From contig CAWDUJ010000001.1 of assembly GCA_963805455.1 (NCBI GenBank), forward strand, positions 62,001-126,000: 64,000 nucleotides of DNA. The letters are read 5' to 3'. This document shows, one piece after another, positions 15,035 through 22,469 of the stretch (the first letter of the stretch is position 1; every line of letters begins with the position of its first letter). Origin of the DNA: VRUE01 sp963805455. GTDB lineage: Bacteria > Actinomycetota > Thermoleophilia > Solirubrobacterales > 70-9. Below the pieces are notes generated by a model. It made no database searches. It was given only the letters and a program-made list of their open reading frames with translations, and was not told the origin of the DNA. Position numbers and translations under genes: made by a program.

Positions 15035-15924
15035 GCGATGCTGCCGAGGCGGCCACCGTGACCTGTTGTGGTCCGGAGCAACAGGACGACTGCTGTGACC
15101 CGTCTCTGAAGAACGAGTGCTGCTCGTCGGAGTCCTCGAGCTGCGGTTGCTCTGCTGGACAGACTCCGGGGGAGGAGGTCCGAGAGGCCGTGCGCACCCG
15201 TTATGCCGCGGCGGCCAAGAGTGTGACCGGCGAGCGCGAAGGCGGCGGGTCTTGCTGCGGACAGAGTGTCGTGCTCAGTGAAGAGGAAGCTCAGGTCTTT
15301 GGCGCCGGGCTTTATGACGAGAGCGCGCATGCCGAGCTTCCCGACACCGCCACGATGGCCTCGCTCGGCTGCGGCAACCCGACTGCCGTCGCCGAGCTCA
15401 GCGTTGGAGAGACCGTGCTCGATCTGGGCTCAGGCGGTGGAATCGACGTCCTGCTTTCGGCCAAACGGGTTGGTCCGAGTGGTAGGGCATACGGACTCGA
15501 CATGACCGAGGAGATGCTGGCTCTGGCCCGTATGAACCAACGCAAGGCCGGGGTCGAGAACGTCGAGTGGCTGTTGGGTGAGATCGAGGCGATCCCCCTT
15601 TCGGCCGAGTCGGTCGATGTGGTGATCTCCAACTGCGTCATCAACCTCTCCAGCGACAAGCGGAGGGTCCTGGCTGAGGCAGCACGGGTTCTCAGACCGG
15701 GGGGCCGCCTCGCCCTAACCGACGTGATCGCCGACCAGGACATGAACGAGGCGACCCGCGCGGACATGGCCCAATGGACGGGGTGCATCGCCGGAGCACT
15801 GACACGAAACGAGTTCAAGCAGGCCCTTATCGCCGCTGGCCTGGAGGACATAGTGATCACAGAGACTCACCGCGTTCACCATCGCGCCGGTTCAGCGATC
15901 ATCCGGGCTCGCAAGCCAAGCTGA
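15022..15924 (+). CDS. arsM: Arsenite S-adenosylmethionine methyltransferase
   Basis: A 300-aa SAM-dependent enzyme that methylates arsenite to mono-, di- and trimethyl arsenicals. SAM motif LDLGSGGG is at residues 133-140. The conserved catalytic cysteines are Cys78/79 (GSCCGQS), Cys205 (SNCVIN) and Cys255 (TGCIAG). The N-terminal ~45 residues carry four to five extra cysteine pairs (positions 15-16, 24-25, 33-34, 41 and 43), a possible metal-binding tail not needed for catalysis. Overlaps arsR by 13 nt. Third-position GC is a little lower in this cluster than in the flanking genes, hinting at acquisition. Confidence 0.94.
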   Translation: MAGVSDAAEAATVTCCGPEQQDDCCDPSLKNECCSSESSSCGCSAGQTPGEEVREAVRTRYAAAAKSVTGEREGGGSCCGQSVVLSEEEAQVFGAGLYDESAHAELPDTATMASLGCGNPTAVAELSVGETVLDLGSGGGIDVLLSAKRVGPSGRAYGLDMTEEMLALARMNQRKAGVENVEWLLGEIEAIPLSAESVDVVISNCVINLSSDKRRVLAEAARVLRPGGRLALTDVIADQDMNEATRADMAQWTGCIAGALTRNEFKQALIAAGLEDIVITETHRVHHRAGSAIIRARKPS

Positions 15925-15970
15925 ATGGCTTTAACCATTTGGTAGCGCGCTAGTCACATCTCTGACACAG

Positions 15971-16378
15971 GTGCGCGCAAAGGTCTGCGGCGATGCGCGA
16001 TCGAGTCTCGCCGCGTTGGCTCCTGCTGCCTACGGGCGCGGTGCTCGCCTGCAGCCGGCCGCCGACCTCTGGCAGGAGAGGATCGAAACCGAAGAGACGC
16101 CCGCGACCTACCTCGACCTGGCCGGGATGATCTCGGCGATCTGCCCGGCCACCGGCCGGGTTCTGCTCAGCGCCGACGACACCCGCACCAGCGGCGGTGA
16201 CCTCCTGCTGACGGTCGGGCCCAAGATCACGGCCTCGAAATTGAAGGTGGGCGAATCGCTGCTGGCGACGGCGACGGTCGACGCGAACGGCTCGCTGACC
16301 CTCACCGGGGTCGTCAGCGACCGGCAGACCAAGGGCGCCGACGACCCGAAGACCGCCCAGGGCGACCTCAAGCGCTGA
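15971..16378 (+). CDS. Hypothetical protein, possibly a frameshifted lipoprotein
   Basis: A frame of 135 aa from GTG 15971. The C-terminal ~85 residues (Ala-Thr-Tyr-Leu-Asp-Leu-Ala-Gly...Gly-Asp-Leu-Lys-Arg) read like a real protein with good GC at third positions, but the N-terminal ~35 residues do not. In another frame, an ATG at 15993 opens a lipoprotein-like signal (Trp-Leu-Leu-Leu-Pro-Thr-Gly-Ala-Val-Leu-Ala-Cys) that ends in a stop at about 16133. A single-base indel near 16050-16065 would join the two. The function is not recognised. The 3' end overlaps the convergent secreted-protein gene by 11 bp. Confidence 0.45.
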   Translation: MRAKVCGDARSSLAALAPAAYGRGARLQPAADLWQERIETEETPATYLDLAGMISAICPATGRVLLSADDTRTSGGDLLLTVGPKITASKLKVGESLLATATVDANGSLTLTGVVSDRQTKGADDPKTAQGDLKR

Positions 16379-17819
16379 GTACCTTTTTCGCCTTCCGTCG
16401 CGCTCTCCTGACGCAGCGCCGGCGCGGCTTCTTCTTCTGGATCTTCCGGCACTTCTTGAGCGCGTTTTTCAGCGAGAAGCGATGGGCCTGCAGCTGTGAA
16501 CCCGGGGCCGGTGGAGGCGCGGGGGCGACCATCGCCGGGTCGACGATGCTGAGTGGGAAGGTGCCCTCCCTGTCGACGAAGATGCCGGCCACCGCGATCA
16601 GATAGCGGACCCCGGCGAGGGCGCTGAATTCGATCAGGTGGCCGCCGGCGGGCCCGCAGCCGCCTTTGCCGACGGCGACCTTGGTCAGGCTCTCGACCTG
16701 GGCGGGCCCGGTGTAGACCGCGAGATAGCTGTCGAACCTGGTGCCGCAGGTGCTGATGCGGACGACCCGGGCAGCGGTGGAGATCCACGAGTACCAGACC
16801 GAGTCGAAGGCACTGCCTTCGTCGAACGGGGAGTGGTCGGGCTCGTTCTCCTCGGCGCTTGCGTCGATGTTGCTGCCCTCGATCGAGATCGGAAGATCGG
16901 GGCCGATCGACTGGGCCGAGGCGACATCGTCGTTGGCGGGGGGCGAGAAGCCGTGGATGTCGAGCTGGAACTGGCCCTCTTCCTCGGCCCCGAAGCCGCC
17001 GATCGCGATCCGGTAGGTGACTCCCTGCTGCGCCTGGAACCGGATCGAGCAGAAGGGGAAGGTGTCGATCGGGTCGGTCGGCGTGACTTTGGTCAGGGCG
17101 CCGAGCGCTGCTCCCGTGTAGACGCCGAGGTGTGGGTTGATGCTCCCGTCACAGGCCCTGATCCGGGCATCGGTCGTCGCCTGCGGCGTCCACGTGTACC
17201 AGACGCTGTCGTGCGCGGGGAAGCTGCCTTCGTCATTGCTCCCGTGGGCGGGCTCGCCGGCCTCGACGGTGGAGGAGACATTGGAGCCGGTGATCGACAC
17301 CGGCAGGTCGGGCCCGACGGGCTGCGCCGAGGCGAAGTTGTCGTTGGGCGGGGGCGTCTCCGCCGAGAGTTTCAGCGTGAAGTCCCCTTCGCCTTCGAAA
17401 AAGCTGTTGAAGGAGATCTTGTAGGCCGTTCCGCTGATCGCCGGAAAGCTGACCTTGCAGCCGTTCGGGCTGCTCCCGACTTCGACCAGGGTCGCGATCG
17501 TGTTGCCGGTATAGACCCAGAGGCCGAAGTTCCCGGGGCCGTTGACGACCTCGTAGTCGCAGACGTCGACGCGGACCGGCCCCGCAGAGGGAGCGGTCCA
17601 GCTGAACCACACCGAGTGACCGTCGCCGGGGTGCAACTCGCCCGCCTCGACCGTCGCGCCGATGGTGGACCCCGTCTCCGAGATTGGCAGCGCCGGCCCG
17701 ACGACCTGGGCGGAGGCGAGGTTGTCGTTGGCCGGAGCGGCAAGCGCGGAGGCTGCCGGGATCAGCCCTGCCGCGAGGGCGACAGAGGAGATGATGAGAG
17801 AAGCGAGGAAGCGCATCAC
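16368..17819 (-). CDS. Secreted protein with three tandem PPC-like repeats and basic C-terminal tail
   Basis: A 483-aa protein. A signal peptide covers residues 1-28. Three homologous units of about 130-140 aa begin at residues 30, 158 and 295, each with the pattern A/P-N-D-N/D-x-A-S-A-Q-x-x-G-P-x-L-P-I/V-S, an Asp/His-Ser-Val-Trp-Tyr/Phe-Ser/Thr-Trp strand, a Tyr-Thr-Gly turn and a Phe-x-Leu end. These resemble bacterial pre-peptidase C-terminal beta-sandwich domains. A proline-rich linker (431-441) leads to a tail (about 449-480) of Lys/Arg with two cysteines (KKCRKIQKKKPRRRCVRRAR), a signature seen in surface proteins of Solirubrobacterales-like bacteria. It is likely exported and wall-associated; no enzyme domain is visible. 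Confidence 0.75.
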   Translation of the reverse strand: MMRFLASLIISSVALAAGLIPAASALAAPANDNLASAQVVGPALPISETGSTIGATVEAGELHPGDGHSVWFSWTAPSAGPVRVDVCDYEVVNGPGNFGLWVYTGNTIATLVEVGSSPNGCKVSFPAISGTAYKISFNSFFEGEGDFTLKLSAETPPPNDNFASAQPVGPDLPVSITGSNVSSTVEAGEPAHGSNDEGSFPAHDSVWYTWTPQATTDARIRACDGSINPHLGVYTGAALGALTKVTPTDPIDTFPFCSIRFQAQQGVTYRIAIGGFGAEEEGQFQLDIHGFSPPANDDVASAQSIGPDLPISIEGSNIDASAEENEPDHSPFDEGSAFDSVWYSWISTAARVVRISTCGTRFDSYLAVYTGPAQVESLTKVAVGKGGCGPAGGHLIEFSALAGVRYLIAVAGIFVDREGTFPLSIVDPAMVAPAPPPAPGSQLQAHRFSLKNALKKCRKIQKKKPRRRCVRRARRKAKKVLSA

Positions 17820-17840
17820 GGCGATGCCTGAGGATACGGC

Positions 17841-18296
17841 TCAACCGGCGATCGGGTTCGACGCGGCCTCCTCGAGACCGCCCGCGGCGAGCCGCTCGGT
17901 GAAGGCGGTGACCTTCTCGGTGTCGAGGTAGGCATGGATCTCGGTCGCCCTGCCCCAGCGCAGCCGGATCCAGTGCGCCCCCTCGTTCTCGTACGCGGTG
18001 CCGTCGGGGCCTTTGCCCCAGTCGGTCCACTGCACCGAGACCGCCGTGTCCCAGGGCCAGCCGCGCACGGCGACCTCCTGGACCTCGAACCCTAGGTCCG
18101 GTATCAGCCTGTAGAGGCGTTCGAACCAGGCTTCCAGCGCCGCCCGCGAGTGCCGCTCCCCTCCGAGCGCATTGTCGCCGGGGAAGATGTGGTGGACATC
18201 GTCGGCGACGTCCTCCACCGCCGCCTTCCAGTCGCCCTCGCTGAGCGAGGCGAAGAGGCCCCGCGCCTTGCGCTTGACGATCGCCCGATAGATCAC
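17841..18296 (-). CDS. NTF2-like (SnoaL-fold) protein
   Basis: A 151-aa protein with an alpha+beta cone fold pattern: N-terminal helix, Phe-Pro-Gly-Asp loop, His-Ser-Arg-Ala-Ala-Leu-Glu-Ala-Trp-Phe helix, then four beta strands with Trp-Asp-Thr-Ala-Val-Ser-Val-Gln-Trp and Gly-Ala-His-Trp-Ile-Arg-Leu. Members are isomerases, hydratases or binding proteins, so the function is open. GTG 18296 is chosen because a GGAGG ribosome site lies about 7 nt before it. Longer frames would run into the MMPL gene, whose stop (18313) is 17 bp upstream, so it is probably co-transcribed with padR-MMPL. Confidence 0.75.
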   Translation of the reverse strand: MIYRAIVKRKARGLFASLSEGDWKAAVEDVADDVHHIFPGDNALGGERHSRAALEAWFERLYRLIPDLGFEVQEVAVRGWPWDTAVSVQWTDWGKGPDGTAYENEGAHWIRLRWGRATEIHAYLDTEKVTAFTERLAAGGLEEAASNPIAG

Positions 18297-18312
18297 TCTC
18301 CGACCTCCCTTG

Positions 18313-20454
18313 TCATTGGGGCTGTGCCGCCGATCCGTGCCCCGTCTCGCTGATCCCGAAGCGCTCATGGAGGCGCCGCAGCGGCGCCGGCGCCCACCAG
18401 TTCCACTTGCCGAGCAGCTCCATCAGCGAGGGGACGAGGAGGGCGCGGATGATGCTGGCGTCGATCAGCACCGCGAGCGCGGTGCCGACGCCGTTCTGCT
18501 TGATGAAGATGATCTCCGAGGTCGCGAAGGCGCCGATCGCGACCGCGAACATCAGCGCCGCCGCGGTCACGATCCGTCCGGTCCGCTCGAGCCCGATCGC
18601 GACCGCCTCGGAGTCGGAGGCGCCGTGGTCGCGGGCCTCCTTGATCCTGGAGAGAAGGAACACGGCGTAGTCAGTCGAGAGCCCGAAGGCGACCGCGAAC
18701 AACAGGATCGGCATCGATTGCTCGATCGCGCCGGTGCTGGAATAGTGGAGGAGGCTTTCGAAGCGGCCGTCCTGGAAGATCAGGACGAGCAGGCCGAAGA
18801 CGGCGCTGAGGTTGAGCACGTTCATGATCAGCGACTTGATCGGCAGCACCACCGAACCGGTCATCAGGAAGAGGATCACGAGGGTCGCGATGACGATGAT
18901 CCCGAAGGCGATCGGGAGGTGGCGGGCGAGGCTCGACTGGAAGTCGACGAAGTCGGCCGTGGCGCCGCCGACGAGGACGGTCGCGCCGGGCGGCGCGGGA
19001 ATGCCGCGGATCCGCTTGATCGTTTCCTTGCTCGGATCGGAGTTGAACGGGTTCTCCGACACCGCCTGGATCACGCTGACGCCGTCTTCGAGCCGGCGCG
19101 GGGGAAGGGCCTCGGCGACGCCCTCGGTTTGGCGGATCCGCGCCGCCAGCGTGACTGCGCCCTGTGGCGTCGCACCGTCGACCGAGACCCAGATCGGCGT
19201 CTCGCGGTAGGGCGGGAACCGCTCGCTGACCGTGTCGTAGGCCTGGCGGGCACTGGCGCTCTTCGGCAGCACCGTCGGGTCGACGGTGTTGAAATTGATC
19301 GCGAAGAAGGGAAGCCCGAGGAGGATCAGGAAGGCTGCGGAGAGTGTCGCGATCGGGACCGGCCTTCGCATCACGAGGCGCGAGAGCCGGTACCAGAAGC
19401 CGTGCTCGTCGGGGCGCGTGTCGGCCTCGGCGCGCCGCTGCAGGAAGGGGGGCGCGAGGGAGTTGACCCGGGTCCCGAGCAGGGTCAGTACCGCCGGCAG
19501 GACGGTCAGCGAGATCAGCGCCGCGAGCAGCACCACCAGCGAGCCGCCCAGGCCCATCGAGTAGAGGAAGCGCTGGGGGAAGACGAGCAGCGCCGCGAGC
19601 GAGACCGCGACGGTCATCGAGGAGAAAAAGACGGTCCGGCCTGCCGTCGCCATCACCCGCCGCATCGCCGGCAGGCCGGGCCCGTCCTTGGCGATCTCCT
19701 CGCGGTAGCGGGAGACGATGAAGAGGCTGTAGTCGATCGCCAGCCCAAGCCCGAGCCCGGTCGTCAGGTTGAGGGCGAAGATCGAGATCGAGGCGAACTC
19801 GCTCGCGATCCTCAGGACCAGGAAGGTGCCGACGATCGCCAGCAGCCCGACCATCACCGGCAGCAGTGCCGCGACGAGGCTGCGGAAGAAGAGGAGGGAG
19901 AGCAGCAGCAGCAGTGGGAAGGCGAGCATCTCCGCCCGCCGCAGATCCTTCTCGACCTGGTCGTTGACCTGCTGTTGGGCGACGGCGGCACCGCCGACCG
20001 TGATCCCCGGCCGGCCCTCGAGCTGTTCGGCGATCTCGGCCCCACTTTCCTGCCACTCCTTGTCGTCGGTCGGCGTCAGAGCGACCGAGATGTAGGTCGA
20101 GCGGCGGTCGTTGGAGATGAAATCGGTGGAGCGGGTGTTGTAGAAGCTGCTCACCGTCTGGACGTCGTCGCGGTGTCCCAGTTCGCGTTCGAGCCTGGCG
20201 ACCCGGGCCCTCGTCACCGGGCTCGATACCGGCGCGTGGTCGAGGACGACGATCACGCCCGGGACCCGCAGGCCGGCGTCGTTGAGCTGGTTCTTGGCCT
20301 GGACCGACTCGGTCGCCGGGTCATCGGCGCCGTAGGGGTCGAGCCGTTCGGCGACCGAGCCGCCGGCGGCGCCGGCGAGGAGGAAGAAGCCGATTGCGAG
20401 CAGGCCGATCCGACGGGCGCGGCGATCGGCGAGGCGGGCGAGGAGGTCGAACAT
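18313..20454 (-). CDS. MMPL-family RND exporter
   Basis: A 713-aa integral membrane protein with the MMPL layout: a first helix near residues 17-35, a large extracytoplasmic domain, five to six helices (about 170-340), a second external domain and a final helix group (about 540-690). The GxxxDY proton-relay motif is visible twice, as Gly-Leu-Ala-Ile-Asp-Tyr and Gly-Leu-Ser-Thr-Asp-Tyr. Such proteins export lipids, siderophores or drugs with the proton gradient. ATG 20454 is chosen because it overlaps the padR stop (TGATG), which shows an operon with its probable regulator. Confidence 0.92.
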   Translation of the reverse strand: MFDLLARLADRRARRIGLLAIGFFLLAGAAGGSVAERLDPYGADDPATESVQAKNQLNDAGLRVPGVIVVLDHAPVSSPVTRARVARLERELGHRDDVQTVSSFYNTRSTDFISNDRRSTYISVALTPTDDKEWQESGAEIAEQLEGRPGITVGGAAVAQQQVNDQVEKDLRRAEMLAFPLLLLLSLLFFRSLVAALLPVMVGLLAIVGTFLVLRIASEFASISIFALNLTTGLGLGLAIDYSLFIVSRYREEIAKDGPGLPAMRRVMATAGRTVFFSSMTVAVSLAALLVFPQRFLYSMGLGGSLVVLLAALISLTVLPAVLTLLGTRVNSLAPPFLQRRAEADTRPDEHGFWYRLSRLVMRRPVPIATLSAAFLILLGLPFFAINFNTVDPTVLPKSASARQAYDTVSERFPPYRETPIWVSVDGATPQGAVTLAARIRQTEGVAEALPPRRLEDGVSVIQAVSENPFNSDPSKETIKRIRGIPAPPGATVLVGGATADFVDFQSSLARHLPIAFGIIVIATLVILFLMTGSVVLPIKSLIMNVLNLSAVFGLLVLIFQDGRFESLLHYSSTGAIEQSMPILLFAVAFGLSTDYAVFLLSRIKEARDHGASDSEAVAIGLERTGRIVTAAALMFAVAIGAFATSEIIFIKQNGVGTALAVLIDASIIRALLVPSLMELLGKWNWWAPAPLRRLHERFGISETGHGSAAQPQ

Positions 20455-20975
20455 CAGGCCAGCAGCCTCGCTTCCATCCGGTCGCACCAGTCGGCGAACC
20501 ACTGGCTGAACTCGATCCCGCCCTGGAGCACGATCAGCGGCAGGGGGTCGTCCTTCTCGATTGCCTCCGGTTCCATCCCCCGCAGCTGATCGGCGACGGC
20601 GAGGCGCCGCTCGCGCATCGCCCGCAGGATCTCGACCGCCTCCTCGGGGTCGAGGATCCCGGCGAAGAACAGCTTGAGCAGGCCTTCTTCGCGCATCTCC
20701 GAAGTCTCGGGGGGCTGGCGCAGCCAATCCCTCAACTCGACGCGACCGGCCTCGGTGATCGCGTAGACGGTCCGTTTGCGATCGCCCCGTGGCGCATCGG
20801 ATCCCTCGACCAGTCCCGCCTCGGCGAGCCGCTTCAGCTCCGGGTAGATCTGGCCGTAGCTCGCCGCCCAGAAGAAGCGGGTGCTGTTGTCGACCAGGGC
20901 CTTGATCTCGTAGCCGGAGTGGGGGGTGCGGCTGACCATTCCGAGGATCACGTAGGCGGTCGGGCTCAGCTCCAT
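20454..20975 (-). CDS. PadR-family transcriptional regulator
   Basis: A 173-aa repressor of the PadR/Vir type. The N-terminal winged helix (residues 1-85: LSPTAYVILGMV...SGYEIK...TYGQIYPELKRL-like, and the wing Arg-Lys-Arg-Thr-Val-Tyr-Ala-Ile-Thr) is followed by a C-terminal dimerisation helix pair. It is the first gene of the MMPL operon. A 19-bp perfect palindrome 10 bp upstream of its start is the likely autoregulatory operator. Such regulators usually release DNA on binding the small molecule that the adjacent exporter removes. Confidence 0.92.
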   Translation of the reverse strand: MELSPTAYVILGMVSRTPHSGYEIKALVDNSTRFFWAASYGQIYPELKRLAEAGLVEGSDAPRGDRKRTVYAITEAGRVELRDWLRQPPETSEMREEGLLKLFFAGILDPEEAVEILRAMRERRLAVADQLRGMEPEAIEKDDPLPLIVLQGGIEFSQWFADWCDRMEARLLA

Positions 20976-20984
20976 CGCGGGTAT

Positions 20985-21003
20985 ATATATCGGGCCGATA
21001 TAT
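20985..21003. promoter_or_regulatory. 19-bp palindrome, probable PadR operator
   Basis: ATATATCGG-G-CCGATATAT is a perfect inverted repeat with 9-bp arms in an otherwise GC-rich region. It starts 10 bp before the padR ATG, in the expected promoter zone. PadR operators are typically AT-rich palindromes of this kind. Confidence 0.65.
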
Positions 21004-21009
21004 CCCCAG

Positions 21010-21027
21010 GTGTGATTCAGATCACAC
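21010..21027. promoter_or_regulatory. CRP/FNR-type palindrome
   Basis: GTGTGAT-TCAG-ATCACAC is a perfect 18-bp palindrome containing TGTGA-N6-TCACA, the consensus for CRP-family regulators. It lies between padR and lysC and could serve either gene, 35 bp from the padR start and about 120 bp before lysC. Confidence 0.6.
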
Positions 21028-21062
21028 TCTGCCGATACCTGGCACGTCGATCGCTCCCAAGG

Positions 21063-21117
21063 TTCGCCGAGCCTGCGATCTCCCTCGCCATCCGGGGGAA
21101 ATCGCAGGGTCGGCGAA
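21063..21117. repeat. Strong 17-bp stem hairpin in front of lysC
   Basis: TTCGCCGA-G-CCTGCGAT (21063-21079) pairs with ATCGCAGG-G-TCGGCGAA (21101-21117), with 16 of 17 positions complementary and a 21-nt loop, followed by an A-run. It ends 30 bp before the lysC ATG. A TATCCT -10-like hexamer (21133-21138) lies after it, so the element may act as DNA upstream of the promoter rather than as leader RNA. It lacks the T-run of a plus-strand terminator. Confidence 0.6.
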
Positions 21118-21147
21118 AAAAGGGTGCGCGACTATCCTCAAACCGAG

Positions 21148-22449
21148 ATGAGCACGGTCCAGACCGACATAGTCGTGATGAAGTTCGGCGGCACCTCCGT
21201 CGCCGGCGCCGAGGAGATCAAGCGTGCCGCGCGGCGGGTGGTCAGCGCCCGCGAGGCCGGGCACAAGGTCGTCGCCGTCCTCTCGGCGCGCGGCAAGACG
21301 ACCGACGAGCTCGTCGCCCAGGCGTTGGAGATATCCGACCGCCCCGACTCCCGCGAGATGGACATGTTGCTATCGACCGGGGAGCGGATCTCCTGCGCAC
21401 TGTGCGCGATGGCGATCCACGACATGGGCCACAACGTGATCTCGCTGACCGGGTCCCAGGCGGGGATCGTCACCGACTCCTCCCACACCAGGGCGAAGAT
21501 CATCGACGTCCGCGCCGACCGGATCCGGGAGGCGCTCGAGGACGACCGGATCGTCCTCGTCGCCGGCTTCCAGGGCGTGTCGACCGATAGCCGCGACGTC
21601 ACCACGCTCGGTCGCGGCGGCTCCGACACGACGGCGGTCGCGCTGGCCGCGGCCCTCGGGGCCTCGGTCTGTGAGATCTACACCGACGTCTCCGGCGTCT
21701 TCAGCGCCGACCCCCGGATCGTCCCCGACGCCCGCAAGCTGGCGACCGCCTCCTACGAGGAGATGCTCGAGATGTCGGCCTCGGGGGCGAAGGTCCTGCA
21801 GCTGCGCTCGGTCGAGTACGCCCGCAACCACGGTGTCCGGATCCACTGCCGCAGCAGCTTCGAGGACGGTCCCGGTACGCTCGTCGTCTCCGAGGAAGAG
21901 TCTGAGAAGGAGAGCATGGAGCAGCCATTCGTGACAGCGGTGACCCACTCCGACGGTGAGGCGCGGGTGACGCTGACCGGCGTTCGCGACGAGCCCGGCG
22001 TAGCCGGGCGGATCTTCACCGCGCTCGCCGATGCCGGGGTCAACGTCGACGTAATCATCCAGAACGAGCCGGTGGGCGACGACGCCCTCGCCGACCTCTC
22101 GTTCACCGTCGAGCGCTCCGACCTGGCGGTTGCGACCGACACGATCGCGGCACTCGGCGACCTCAGCCAGAGCGTCCGCACCGACGAGCGGATCGGCAAG
22201 GTCTCGATCGTCGGCGCCGGGATGCGTTCCCATCCCGGCGTCGCCGCCCGCGTCTTCGAGGTGCTCGGACGGGAGGGGATCAACATCGAGATGATCTCGA
22301 CCTCGCCGATCAAGATCTCCTGCGTGATCTCTGCCGATCGTGTCCCCGACGCGGTTCGGGCCCTGCATGACGCGTTCGAGCTCGGCGAGGACGCGATCAA
22401 GCCCGAGGACCCCACCGGTGCCGAGCACCGGCCGACGGTCACCCCCTGA
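21148..22449 (+). CDS. lysC: Aspartokinase (alpha subunit)
   Basis: A 433-aa kinase that phosphorylates aspartate, the first step to lysine, methionine, threonine and diaminopimelate. The kinase domain has KFGGTSV (residues 12-18), the Ser/Thr-rich TGERISCAL loop and GRGGSDTTA (about 155-163). Two ACT domains follow from about residue 265, as in feedback-regulated alpha2beta2 aspartokinases. ATG 21148 is preferred to an upstream GTG (21124) because a TATCCT hexamer lies 9 nt before it. asd follows after 20 bp. An in-frame internal start for a beta subunit is present. Confidence 0.95.
   Translation: MSTVQTDIVVMKFGGTSVAGAEEIKRAARRVVSAREAGHKVVAVLSARGKTTDELVAQALEISDRPDSREMDMLLSTGERISCALCAMAIHDMGHNVISLTGSQAGIVTDSSHTRAKIIDVRADRIREALEDDRIVLVAGFQGVSTDSRDVTTLGRGGSDTTAVALAAALGASVCEIYTDVSGVFSADPRIVPDARKLATASYEEMLEMSASGAKVLQLRSVEYARNHGVRIHCRSSFEDGPGTLVVSEEESEKESMEQPFVTAVTHSDGEARVTLTGVRDEPGVAGRIFTALADAGVNVDVIIQNEPVGDDALADLSFTVERSDLAVATDTIAALGDLSQSVRTDERIGKVSIVGAGMRSHPGVAARVFEVLGREGINIEMISTSPIKISCVISADRVPDAVRALHDAFELGEDAIKPEDPTGAEHRPTVTP
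21916..22449 (+). CDS. Aspartokinase beta subunit from an internal in-frame start
   Basis: Within lysC, ATG 21916 is preceded by AAGGAG (21907-21912) and begins the sequence MEQPFVTAVTHSDGEAR. This lies just before the first ACT domain and gives a 177-aa regulatory polypeptide. In Corynebacterium and Bacillus the same gene makes the small subunit from an internal start at the equivalent place (Met-Glu-Glu-Ala-Val-Leu-Thr-Gly-Val). The ribosome site is better than that of the full-length start. Inferred; not provable from sequence alone. Confidence 0.55.
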   Translation: MEQPFVTAVTHSDGEARVTLTGVRDEPGVAGRIFTALADAGVNVDVIIQNEPVGDDALADLSFTVERSDLAVATDTIAALGDLSQSVRTDERIGKVSIVGAGMRSHPGVAARVFEVLGREGINIEMISTSPIKISCVISADRVPDAVRALHDAFELGEDAIKPEDPTGAEHRPTVTP

Positions 22450-22469
22450 GCCCGGGTCATACTGACCGG

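Noticed and set aside
15022..15924. Annotation as a generic UbiE/Coq5 methyltransferase
   Set aside because: The conserved cysteines, ArsR overlap and ars neighbours identify arsenite methyltransferase.
18310..20589. A 759-codon plus-strand open frame opposite the MMPL exporter
   Set aside because: The translation is Arg/Asp/Glu/Gln-rich with no motifs; long antisense frames are expected in high-GC genes. The minus strand has the clear MMPL protein.
21028..21147. Lysine riboswitch in front of lysC
   Set aside because: The gap is too short and lacks the conserved five-helix core; only a single simple hairpin is present.
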